Of a DNA stretch of 64,000 nt, positions 35,383 through 43,371 are shown in pieces. Position numbers and translations under genes: made by a program. A model generated the notes under the pieces. It saw only the letters and a program-made list of their open reading frames with translations, did not search any database and had not been told where the DNA came from. Within the stretch, counting starts at the first letter, position 1. Each line of letters opens with the position of its first letter. The stretch comes from Rhizobium mongolense USDA 1844 (GTDB taxonomy: Bacteria; Pseudomonadota; Alphaproteobacteria; Rhizobiales; Rhizobiaceae), in NCBI RefSeq assembly GCF_000419765.1, contig NZ_ATTQ01000010.1, forward strand, positions 210,344 through 274,343. Direction: 5' to 3'.

Positions 35383-35397
35383 TTCCAAATAATGGAA
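35383..35397. promoter_or_regulatory. Candidate IclR-family operator
   Basis: TTCCA-AATAA-TGGAA, a perfect 5-5-5 inverted repeat 20 bases after the -10 box and just ahead of the SDR ribosome site. The TTCC...GGAA symmetry is common for IclR-family sites. A regulator bound here would block transcription, in keeping with a repressor. Confidence 0.55.
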
Positions 35398-35412
35398 AAT
35401 CGGGAGGATACG

Positions 35413-36183
35413 GTGACGAGCGTAGTCGCGCAGTTTCCGGAATTCAGGGATCGTTGCGTGCTTGTGACAGGCGGTGGCTCCGGCATCGGCGCCGCGATCG
35501 TCGAGGGCTTCGCCCGGCAGGGCGCGAAGGTTTCCTTCATCGACATAGCCGAAACGGAAAGCCGCGAACTTGCCATGCGACTTTCCCGCGATTCGGAGCA
35601 TCCAGTGCATTTCTTCAAGGCCGATCTTCGCAATATCGGCGCGATCAGGCAGACGGTCGATGCGGTGGTCGCCCAATCAGGGCCGATCACCGTTCTCGTC
35701 AACAATGCTGCCTGGGACGACCGGCATGATTTCGATACGGTGACCGAGGAATACTGGGACAACAACCAGGCGACAAACCTCCGCCATGTCTTCTTCGCCG
35801 CCCAGGCCGTAGCGCCTTCCATGCGTGCAGCAGGCGGCGGCGCGATCATAAACATGTCGTCGATCGCCTTTCTCCTGAACATGCCGGACTTCCCGGCCTA
35901 TTCCACGGCCAAGGCCGCCGTGATCGGTCTCACCAAGAGCCTTGCGGGCAAGCTTGGCCCCGACAATATCCGCGTCAACTGCATTTTACCGGGCATGATC
36001 GTGACCGAGCGGCAGATGAAGCTCTGGCTGACCGAAGAAGGAGTTGCGCAGACCATCAAACGGCAGTGCCTGAAGAAGGTCCTGCACGGCGACGCGATCG
36101 TCGGTCCTTGTCTGTTTCTTGCATCCGACTGCGCGGCCGCGGTGACGGCGCAGTCCTTGATTGTCGACGGAGGCATTTTCTGA
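35413..36183 (+). CDS. SDR oxidoreductase, probable sugar 1-dehydrogenase of the dgo operon
   Basis: 256-residue short-chain dehydrogenase: Rossmann motif VTGGGSGIG, NAA at NNAAW, catalytic Ser and YSTAK. Position beside lactonase, dgoK and dgoA suggests NAD(P)-dependent oxidation of D-galactose (or an analogue such as fucose/arabinose) to its lactone. I prefer GTG 35413 as start: GGAGG at 35403-35407 stands 5 bases ahead of it. The alternative ATG 35392 lies inside the operator palindrome. The stop overlaps the dgoK start (TGATG). Confidence 0.85.
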   Translation: MTSVVAQFPEFRDRCVLVTGGGSGIGAAIVEGFARQGAKVSFIDIAETESRELAMRLSRDSEHPVHFFKADLRNIGAIRQTVDAVVAQSGPITVLVNNAAWDDRHDFDTVTEEYWDNNQATNLRHVFFAAQAVAPSMRAAGGGAIINMSSIAFLLNMPDFPAYSTAKAAVIGLTKSLAGKLGPDNIRVNCILPGMIVTERQMKLWLTEEGVAQTIKRQCLKKVLHGDAIVGPCLFLASDCAAAVTAQSLIVDGGIF

Positions 36184-37100
36184 TGACAAATCCCGTTTAT
36201 GTCGCGGTGGATTGGGGTACGAGCAGTTTCAGGCTCTGGCTGATCGGCCGGGACGGCAGCATTCTCGGCGAACGCCGCAGCGGCGAAGGCATGACGACGG
36301 CGGCCAAGACCGGCTTTGCCGATGTCTTGGCGTCGCATCTTGCCGCACTCTCGGTCCCACAGAACGTGCCAGTCATCGCCTGCGGCATGGTCGGCGCCAA
36401 GCAGGGCTGGGTCGAGGCGGGCTATATCGATGTTCCCGCGTCGATTTCCTCGATCCTCACCGGCGCGGTTTCCGTTCCGGGCCAAAGCCGGGATGTCCGT
36501 ATCCTCCCCGGCCTTGCCCAGCGCGACAAGGCATCGCCCGACGTCATGCGCGGAGAGGAAACGCAGCTGCTTGGCGCACTTGGCTCCGACAGCAGGGGAT
36601 TGCAGGCCGTCTGCATGCCAGGCACGCACTCGAAATGGGTTCATGTTCAAGACGGCGAAGTGATCGGGTTTTCGACCTTCATGACCGGTGAACTCTTCGA
36701 CGCGATCAGCAAGCATACGATCCTGTCGCATGCCGTTGCGAGCGCCGAGGAGGCTCAAGCAGACAATCCCGCCTTCAGAGCGGCAGTCTCGGCCGCTTTC
36801 AGGCAGCCTGCCATGGCGTCGAACCTTCTCTTTACCGCCCGCTCGGGCCAGCTTCTTCACGGATTGACGGCGGCCGGTGCGCAGGCAAGGATTTCCGGCA
36901 CTCTGATCGGGCTTGAAATCGCCGGTGCGCTTTTCGACGCACCGAACGACACGCCTGTCACGCTCGTCGCGTCGGGCCGCCTCCAGGGCCTTTATGAAGT
37001 GGCCTTCAAGTTCCTGTCTCTAAAGTACACCGTCATCGATGCCGACACGGCCGTGCGCCGAGGGCTTTCGGCCGCCGCCGAAGCTATCTGGCCGAATTGA
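36183..37100 (+). CDS. dgoK: 2-dehydro-3-deoxygalactonokinase
   Basis: 305-residue sugar-acid kinase that phosphorylates 2-keto-3-deoxygalactonate to KDPGal in the De Ley-Doudoroff route. The family start VAVDWGTSSFRLWLI (ATP-binding phosphate 1 loop) and CMPGTHSKWVHV with FMTGELFD are clear. Its ATG overlaps the SDR stop (TGATG) and the next gene starts 10 bases after its stop, so all are co-translated. Confidence 0.93.
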   Translation: MTNPVYVAVDWGTSSFRLWLIGRDGSILGERRSGEGMTTAAKTGFADVLASHLAALSVPQNVPVIACGMVGAKQGWVEAGYIDVPASISSILTGAVSVPGQSRDVRILPGLAQRDKASPDVMRGEETQLLGALGSDSRGLQAVCMPGTHSKWVHVQDGEVIGFSTFMTGELFDAISKHTILSHAVASAEEAQADNPAFRAAVSAAFRQPAMASNLLFTARSGQLLHGLTAAGAQARISGTLIGLEIAGALFDAPNDTPVTLVASGRLQGLYEVAFKFLSLKYTVIDADTAVRRGLSAAAEAIWPN

Positions 37101-37110
37101 GGAAATTCTC

Positions 37111-37746
37111 ATGATCAACCGCATCCCCTTCCCCTCCATGAAGCGTCCGCTCATCGCCATTCTCCGCGGCATCAAGCCGGAGGAAACCGAAAGCGTCGTC
37201 GGCGCGCTGATCGAGAACGGCCTCGCCGCGATCGAAATCCCGCTGAACTCGCCCGAGCCCTTCAAATCCATCGAGATCGCTGCGAAAATGGCGCCGCCGG
37301 AATGCCTGATCGGCGCGGGCACCGTGTTGACGGTCGATGCTGTCGACAGCCTTCACAATGCCGGCGGCAAGCTGCTCGTCACCCCGAATGTCGAGCCTGA
37401 CGTCATCATTCGTGCGCGCAGCTACGGTATGGTCTCAATGCCAGGCGTCTTCACGCCGACCGAGGCGCTCGCTGCCGCCCGCGCCGGGGCAACCGGCCTG
37501 AAGTTCTTCCCCGCCAGCGTGCTCGGTCCTTCGGGCATCACGGCCATCCGCGCCATTCTGCCGCCCGAACTGGTGATCGCGGCGGTCGGCGGCGTCTCCG
37601 ACAGAAATTTCGCGGAATACACGAAAGCGGGCATTCTGGCCTTCGGCCTCGGCACCAGCATTTACAAGCCCGCAATGACAGCCGCAGAGGTTGCCGAGCG
37701 CGCCAAGGCCACCATTTACGCCTATGACGCAGCCGTAGGAGCGTAG
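37111..37746 (+). CDS. dgoA: 2-dehydro-3-deoxy-6-phosphogalactonate aldolase
   Basis: 211-residue class I KDPG/KDPGal aldolase, giving pyruvate and glyceraldehyde-3-phosphate. The Schiff-base Lys is in GLKFFPASVLGPS; also ILRGIKPEE and GAGTVLTVDAVDSL. Paired with dgoK, so KDPGal is the likely substrate rather than KDPG. ATG 37111 follows TGAGGAAA. SMP-30 gene starts 4 bases after its stop. Confidence 0.92.
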   Translation: MINRIPFPSMKRPLIAILRGIKPEETESVVGALIENGLAAIEIPLNSPEPFKSIEIAAKMAPPECLIGAGTVLTVDAVDSLHNAGGKLLVTPNVEPDVIIRARSYGMVSMPGVFTPTEALAAARAGATGLKFFPASVLGPSGITAIRAILPPELVIAAVGGVSDRNFAEYTKAGILAFGLGTSIYKPAMTAAEVAERAKATIYAYDAAVGA

Positions 37747-37750
37747 GCAT

Positions 37751-38638
37751 ATGACTGAGATTTACGAGTTCGAGGGCAAGACGCTTTGCAATACCAGTTC
37801 GGTACTTGGCGAAGGCCCGACCTACGATCCGGATACCGACACCGTCTGGTGGTTCAATATTCTTGGCAAGGAACTGCACGAACTGAACCTCAGCACCGAG
37901 GAAAAGAAGGTGCATCCGCTTCCGATGATGGCGAGCGTGCTTGCACGCATCGACGCCAACCGCCAGTTGCTCGCAACCGAAGAAGGACTGTTCGTCCGCG
38001 ATATTGGCAGCGGCAATCTGACCTTCTATGCCGCCTTCGAAAACGACAACCCGGAAAACCGCTCGAACGACGGCCGCACGCACCCATCCGGCGCACTCTG
38101 GATCAGCACGATGAGCAAACGGGCGGAACCCCAGGCAGGCGCGATCTATCACGTCGCCGGTGGCAGGGTGACGAAGATCTTCAGCGGCATCAGCATTCCC
38201 AATTCGATCTGCTTTTCGCCCGACGGCACGATCGGCTATTACACGGACACCCGCATCAGCCGTCTCATGCGCGTCATGGTCGATCCGCAGACCGGGCTTC
38301 CGACGGGCGAGCCGATCGTCATGGTCGACAGCATGGATGATCCCGGCGGCATCGACGGTTCCGTCTGCGATTCGGATGGCTATATCTGGAACGCACGCTG
38401 GGGTGCAGGCGTCGTCGACCGGTACAGCCCGGACGGCCTGCGCATCGCCCGTTACAAGGTTCCTGCAGCACAACCCTCCTGCCCAGCCTTTATCGGCGTC
38501 AATGCGGACCGGCTGGCGGTAACGACCGCCTGGGAAGGGCTTGACGACACCGCGCGCTCGTCGCAGCCGCAAGCGGGTGCGTTGCTGGAGCTTGGTGTGA
38601 CGGTAAAAGGCGTTTTCGACCCAGTCTACGTGCTGTGA
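37751..38638 (+). CDS. SMP-30/gluconolactonase family sugar lactonase
   Basis: 295-residue six-bladed beta-propeller lactonase of the SMP-30/regucalcin family; marks LGEGPTYDPDTDTVWWFNI, NDGRTHPSGALWISTM, PDGTIGYYTDT and DGSVCDSDGYIWNARWGAG with the metal-binding residues Glu, Asn and Asp. In this operon it most likely hydrolyses the galactonolactone made by the SDR. The dehydratase for galactonate and any sugar importer are not in the window. Confidence 0.9.
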   Translation: MTEIYEFEGKTLCNTSSVLGEGPTYDPDTDTVWWFNILGKELHELNLSTEEKKVHPLPMMASVLARIDANRQLLATEEGLFVRDIGSGNLTFYAAFENDNPENRSNDGRTHPSGALWISTMSKRAEPQAGAIYHVAGGRVTKIFSGISIPNSICFSPDGTIGYYTDTRISRLMRVMVDPQTGLPTGEPIVMVDSMDDPGGIDGSVCDSDGYIWNARWGAGVVDRYSPDGLRIARYKVPAAQPSCPAFIGVNADRLAVTTAWEGLDDTARSSQPQAGALLELGVTVKGVFDPVYVL

Positions 38639-39184
38639 AAAACGCAACGCCGACGTTTCAAGGAAGCTGAGGGCGAAATGCCTTCAGTCATCCATCTTCA
38701 TTCCGGCAGGAACACGATTGCGAGCAAACGGTTTCGTATAGATCGCCAACGAATTGCTCGCCGGTTGCGGCAATCGTGTGCCTTTGAGCATATCCGCCAT
38801 TGAGGCGCATTGACCAGGCCTGCTCGATGGGCCTTTCAAACTGAGGTCCCGTTATAAGTCCGAGGAGGCGATGAATGCCGCGCCGCTCCTGCCCCCAGTG
38901 GGATTTTAGGTGCTTCTTGAACCGGCGGAGGCTGGCTGCGATGTGCCGCCCGCACCGAGAGCCTTTCCTGAAATATCGAAAAGCGGCCGCGCTTTGTTGT
39001 AGCCGTCAAAACCACACGCATTTCGATAAAATTCCGTGAAAATCGTCGAACTTTCCGTGTTCGTTCCCGGAACTAAAAGCCTATCCAGTCATTTTCCTTT
39101 TGAACCGGCACGGAAAAAGACGCCAAAGAACAAAACCGGCGGCCGCGCTTAAGACCAATCGAGGAACACAAAGGTAGGTTCGAA
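38639..39184. other. Intergenic region upstream of the PRC-barrel gene
   Basis: 546 bases with no gene I can support. It contains a weak hairpin CTGAGGGC-GAAAT-GCCTTCAG (38667-38687) after the lactonase stop. Two candidate extracytoplasmic-sigma (EcfG-like) boxes are GGAAC-N16-GGTT (38709-38733) and GGAAC-N16-CATT (39069-39093), both one base off the GGAAC-N16/17-CGTT pattern. A 12-codon frame at 38873 has GGAGG before it but is too short to argue for. Confidence 0.4.
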
Positions 39185-39787
39185 ATGACACGCAAACTTC
39201 TGACGACCGTTGCCGCTGGCGCCTTGTTTGCCACGGCTTTCGCGCCGGCGGCGTTCTCGCAGACTGCACCGCAGCCGGCCACCCCCGATGCAACCCAGAC
39301 GGCTCCGGCCGACCCGGCAGCACCAAAGATGCCTGATGCAACCGCTCCGGCTGGTGACGCCCAGGCTCCGGCTCCAGCTCCGTCGACTGATATGGCCCAG
39401 ACAGGCGGATACCTGACGGAACAGGGTGCCGACCAGATCAGCGCCAATTCCTATATTGGCCAGTCTGTCTATACCGGTGAAAACGAAAGCATCGGTGAGG
39501 TCAACGACCTGATCATGAAGAAGGATGGCGGGTTGGTCGCTGCGGTGATCGGTGTTGGCGGCTTCATTGGTATCGGTGAAAAGAACGTTGCAGTTCCGAT
39601 GGACAAGATCACCGTTGCCCAGAACACGCAGGACGGCAGCCTCAAGCTGACGACCTCGGAAACGGCAGAATCTCTGAAGGCCGCTCCGGAATTCAAGACC
39701 CTGCAGGCTCTGGCCGCTGAAAAGGCTCCGGCGCCGGCAGGCACGATGCCGTCAGACCCGACAGCTACGGGTTCGACCAATAAATAA
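39185..39787 (+). CDS. Exported PRC-barrel domain protein
   Basis: 200 residues: signal peptide (LLTTVAAGALFATAFAPAAF, cleavage near FSQTA), a Pro/Ala-rich spacer, then a PRC-barrel (ANSYIGQSVYTGENESIGEV, GGFIGIGEKNVAVPMDKI) and a short Pro/Ala tail. PRC-barrel proteins of this kind are often stress-induced in rhizobia; function unknown. Ends in a good rho-independent terminator. Confidence 0.88.
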   Translation: MTRKLLTTVAAGALFATAFAPAAFSQTAPQPATPDATQTAPADPAAPKMPDATAPAGDAQAPAPAPSTDMAQTGGYLTEQGADQISANSYIGQSVYTGENESIGEVNDLIMKKDGGLVAAVIGVGGFIGIGEKNVAVPMDKITVAQNTQDGSLKLTTSETAESLKAAPEFKTLQALAAEKAPAPAGTMPSDPTATGSTNK

Positions 39788-39812
39788 TCCCGCGCGGTGC
39801 GTATAGTGTAGG

Positions 39813-39842
39813 CGGCGGTGCCCAATCGGGCGCCGCCGTTTT
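39813..39842 (+). terminator. Rho-independent terminator of the PRC-barrel gene
   Basis: Stem CGGCGGTGCCC/GGGCGCCGCCG (39813-39823, 39828-39838) with one G-T pair and an AATC loop, then TTTT. 25 bases after the stop. Confidence 0.85.
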
Positions 39843-39986
39843 CTACGGAGAGATCAAAAGCGCAGGGCATAGATTACCGCACGCAGGTCAGTGTCAGGTG
39901 CTTGATCAAAAAGGATCATGGCCGGGCGGGAAGATTGCGACGCCTGACGGCGGCGTGAAATGCCATTGATGCGGCTTGCGCAGGCC

Positions 39987-41348
39987 TCAGGCCGACACGC
40001 GATCGATCGCAGCCGAATCGTAATAGTTTTCGTGGAGGAAGCGCAATGTGGCGATGCCATCGGCAGGCTTGCCGAAATGGTAGCCCTGCCCCATGCCGCA
40101 GCCGAGCGACCGCAGCTTCACGGCCTCCGAATAATCTTCGATGCCCTCGGCAACCACTTCGAGATCGAGACCTTCGCACATCGTCAGGATCGCCTTGATG
40201 ATATGCTCGGAGGCGCGGTCTGAATTGATGCGCGAGACGAAGGCGCGGTCGATCTTCACCTTGTCGAAGATGAAGTCGCGAAGGCGCCCAAGGCTCGATT
40301 GACCGGTGCCGAAATCGTCGAGCGAGATGCGCACGCCTGCCTGCCGCAGATCGGAAAGGATGCGGTGGGCGGTATCGGTGGAACCCATGACCGCGGTTTC
40401 GGTGATTTCCAACTCCAATCGGTGCGGGTCTAAGCCGACGCGGCCGAGGATGGAAAGCACGTTGCTGCTTGTGCCTGGATCCATGAGCTGGGCGGAGGAC
40501 AGGTTGAACGACAGGAATAGTTCGCGCGGCCAGGAGAGCGCCACTTCGGCAGCCTTTCGAAGCAAGGTTTCCGACAGCGCGTCGATGAACCCGCGCTCTT
40601 CGGCGAGCGGCACGAAGACGCCCGGCGAAACAAAGCCGAGGTCCGGATCGTTCCAGCGCGCCAAGGCCTCGAAGCCGACCACCTGATTGTTCGACAGAGA
40701 GACGATCGGCTGGAAATGCACGTCGATGGCGTCCGAGATGATGGCATTTCGAAGCGCCTGCTCGAGCTGCGTTGCGCGCTTCATCTCCTGCGCAATCTCA
40801 CGCGAATAGACGGTGATCTGGCTGCGGCCGCGGCGCTTCGAGCGATAGAGAGCGGTTTCAGCGCTTTTCAAAAGCTCATCGAACACCGCACCGGCGAAAG
40901 GATAGATGGCAAAGCCGAAGGAGGCGGAAAGCCGCACGTTACGGTCGCCGAGATCATAGGGTGCCGACAGCACCTCGCGGATCATCTGGCCGAACTTTTC
41001 AGCGCTTGCGCGCTCGAAGATCAGCGGCAGCACGAAAGCGAATTCGTCGCCGTCGTGGCGGGTGACCAGCGCGCCATCCGGTATACATGCTTTCAGGCGG
41101 TGCGCGACCTGGCAGAGAATTTCGTCGCCGGCTGCAGAGCCGAAAAGATCGTTGATCGGCTTGAAGGAATCGAGGTTGGCGATGCCGATGGTGAAGGGAG
41201 CCGGATCGCTTGCGCGTTCCATGGAAATCTGACCGACCCTGTCGCGCATGCGATGGCGGTTGCCGAGCCCGGTCAGCGGATCGGTGTAAGCCATGGCCTG
41301 AAGCTCATTCTGGCTCACAGGCAAGAAGGGTATGTCCGCCGGCTTCAT
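39987..41348 (-). CDS. GGDEF-EAL cyclic di-GMP signalling protein
   Basis: 453 residues: GGDEF domain (about 25-180) with the signature degraded to DGDEF (TRHDGDEFAF), and an EAL phosphodiesterase domain (about 205-445) with FEALARW, DDFGTG and an EGIED motif. The EAL part looks complete, so degradation of cyclic di-GMP is more likely than synthesis; the first Gly of GGDEF is Asp, which often lowers activity. No membrane helix or sensor domain is seen, so it is cytoplasmic. The PAS-REC gene is 121 bases upstream. Confidence 0.9.
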   Translation of the reverse strand: MKPADIPFLPVSQNELQAMAYTDPLTGLGNRHRMRDRVGQISMERASDPAPFTIGIANLDSFKPINDLFGSAAGDEILCQVAHRLKACIPDGALVTRHDGDEFAFVLPLIFERASAEKFGQMIREVLSAPYDLGDRNVRLSASFGFAIYPFAGAVFDELLKSAETALYRSKRRGRSQITVYSREIAQEMKRATQLEQALRNAIISDAIDVHFQPIVSLSNNQVVGFEALARWNDPDLGFVSPGVFVPLAEERGFIDALSETLLRKAAEVALSWPRELFLSFNLSSAQLMDPGTSSNVLSILGRVGLDPHRLELEITETAVMGSTDTAHRILSDLRQAGVRISLDDFGTGQSSLGRLRDFIFDKVKIDRAFVSRINSDRASEHIIKAILTMCEGLDLEVVAEGIEDYSEAVKLRSLGCGMGQGYHFGKPADGIATLRFLHENYYDSAAIDRVSA

Positions 41349-41469
41349 GATTCAACCTGAGATTTCGTCACTCCCTCCCGCAAGAATGGCGGGCAAGTCT
41401 TAACAAACAGATAGTAAACCGGCCCCGTTCGGCTCAGATGATGCCCCAGATTTGAGGAGTTGCCGGCGC

Positions 41470-43191
41470 TCAGACGCGCGCCCGCATCGGCTCGGCAGCG
41501 AGATGCTTCTGGAACAGCGTTTCCAGTATGTCCGGACTGACCGGCTTCATGATGACGTCATCCATTCCGGCCTTCGCGCATTCGGCGCGATCCCGCTCGA
41601 ATGCCTGCGTCAGCACGCCGACGATCGGCGTCTTATGCGGATGGTTGTCTTCCATCTGGCGGATCATGCGCGCCGCCTCGAAACCGTTCAATCCCGGCAG
41701 GGAAATGTCCATCAGCACGATTTGCGGCCTGTACTCCGCCCAGAGGCGCACTGCTTCGTCGCCGCTGGCTGCGATCAAGTAGCGGTAACCCAGTCCTTCC
41801 AGTATCTGGGAAAAGACAATCTGGTTGATGTCATTGTCTTCCGCCACAAGCACCTCCAGGAAATCCATCTCGGAAGAGGTATTGATTTCCCAATCGGCCT
41901 CGCCTTCCGGCGCGGTGCGATTGTTGCGGTTGAAGTGGCGGGCGATCTGGAAGGTGAGCTCGTTGGCAAGCTGGAAACCATCCATGACCAGCGCCGGGAT
42001 GCCGTATTGTCCGGCAAGTTCCAGGCAGCGCATGCCCATCTGATTGTCGACGATCAGAAGATCCAGCGCGATGCCGGACGAGGTTGCGATCTCAAGGAAG
42101 CGCTCTTCCTCGTTCTCGCCGCGAACGGAGCAGGCCTCGAAGCCGTATTTCGCAAGCGTTCGGAGGGCAGCGGTTTCAGCAGCGAGGTCGCCGGTGACGA
42201 CCAGGATCTTGCGGCCGGAGAAATTCTCCGGAACGATCGTTTCCATCGCGGCCGGCGTCCGGCGCTCGTGATCGCCATTCAGCGGCACATAGGCGCGGCG
42301 ATAGGATTGACTGCTGGAGGTGGTGACGGACGTTGCCTGGTCGAATTCGTCGAGATCGGCGCCGTCGCGCGGCAGATCCTGCATCGTCGATACGATAAAA
42401 TAGCGTCCCGGCTTGCCGATGCGGTGCTTGCGGCTGACGATGTCGCGCTCTGAACCGTCGCGGGCGACCTGCCGCTGCCGCACGACGGACATCTCGCCGG
42501 TTTCCAGAACATGTCGGTCGCTTTCCTCGAAGCGCTTGGCGACTTCGGGAGAGAAGAGATCCCCGCTCTTGCGGCCGAGCACCTCCTCGACAGTCGTCTG
42601 GTATTTCTCGCAGAAGGCGATGTTGACGGCGACGTAGGTGAGGTTGCGATCCTTGACGAAGAGCGGGAACGGCAGATTGTCGAGTATATCCTCGGTCAGT
42701 TGCACACGTTCGAGATCGGCGCGCCACTGCTCCTCACGCTTCTTCTCCTCGGAAATATTGGAAATGATCGATACGCAATAGCCGCTCGGCAGACGACGCT
42801 TGACCAGACGGATCCAGCGGTCGCTGCCATGGCGCTCGACGATTTCGAAGCGCTCGCGCCAATGAGAGGCAATCTTCTGGGACAGCCAATCCTCGCGACC
42901 GAGTGGTATGCCCTGCTGCCTGGCCGCATATTGCTGACGCACGCCAGTGTCGTAGACGGCGCCGAGAAAATCGCGAAGCCGGGTTCCAGGCTTCAGCATC
43001 ACCGACGAAATCGGGAAAAAATCGAGCACCTGGCGGCTCGCGAAGATCATCTGATCGTTCTTGTCGTAGATGATGAGGGCGGCCGAGAGGCCGTCCGAAA
43101 AGGCATCGAAGAGCGCAGCCGGCAGGTCGACTTCGGCCGGCATTTCATCGCTCACGGATGATGCGTCCGCCTTTTCGAAGCCGGCACTCAT
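41470..43191 (-). CDS. PAS-PAS-REC-REC protein without a kinase domain
   Basis: 573 residues. Two PAS-like domains (about 30-165 and 175-310; FPLFVKDRNLTYVAVNIAF) are followed by a divergent receiver (RKILVVTGDLAAETAALRTL, with DLLIVDNQMG but no usual Lys) and a complete C-terminal receiver (VLVAEDNDINQIVFSQILEG, phospho-Asp in IVLMDISLPGLNG, Lys in VIMKPVSPDIL). No histidine kinase HisKA/HATPase part is present. It may be an adaptor or sink for phosphoryl groups. ATG 43191 (MSAGFEK) is the preferred start; an upstream in-frame start at 43206 is possible. Confidence 0.86.
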   Translation of the reverse strand: MSAGFEKADASSVSDEMPAEVDLPAALFDAFSDGLSAALIIYDKNDQMIFASRQVLDFFPISSVMLKPGTRLRDFLGAVYDTGVRQQYAARQQGIPLGREDWLSQKIASHWRERFEIVERHGSDRWIRLVKRRLPSGYCVSIISNISEEKKREEQWRADLERVQLTEDILDNLPFPLFVKDRNLTYVAVNIAFCEKYQTTVEEVLGRKSGDLFSPEVAKRFEESDRHVLETGEMSVVRQRQVARDGSERDIVSRKHRIGKPGRYFIVSTMQDLPRDGADLDEFDQATSVTTSSSQSYRRAYVPLNGDHERRTPAAMETIVPENFSGRKILVVTGDLAAETAALRTLAKYGFEACSVRGENEEERFLEIATSSGIALDLLIVDNQMGMRCLELAGQYGIPALVMDGFQLANELTFQIARHFNRNNRTAPEGEADWEINTSSEMDFLEVLVAEDNDINQIVFSQILEGLGYRYLIAASGDEAVRLWAEYRPQIVLMDISLPGLNGFEAARMIRQMEDNHPHKTPIVGVLTQAFERDRAECAKAGMDDVIMKPVSPDILETLFQKHLAAEPMRARV

Positions 43192-43371
43192 TCCTTCACG
43201 TCCCACATCTGTCCGATTTCATAGCACTGTCTGGTTGTGTGCGATCAAAATGCCAGCTTTCTCCTAACGGCGGCTTAACGTTAAGCACCCCAATTCACGG
43301 GGAAAACACATGGTCCACGGGCGCAGCGTTTTCACCCTTCCCTCGGACCCGCGAATCCACGAAAATGGCGC

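Noticed and set aside
38873..38911. 12-codon frame with a GGAGG in front, possible leader peptide
   Set aside because: Too short to judge, no hairpin pair behind it and no amino-acid bias of an attenuator.
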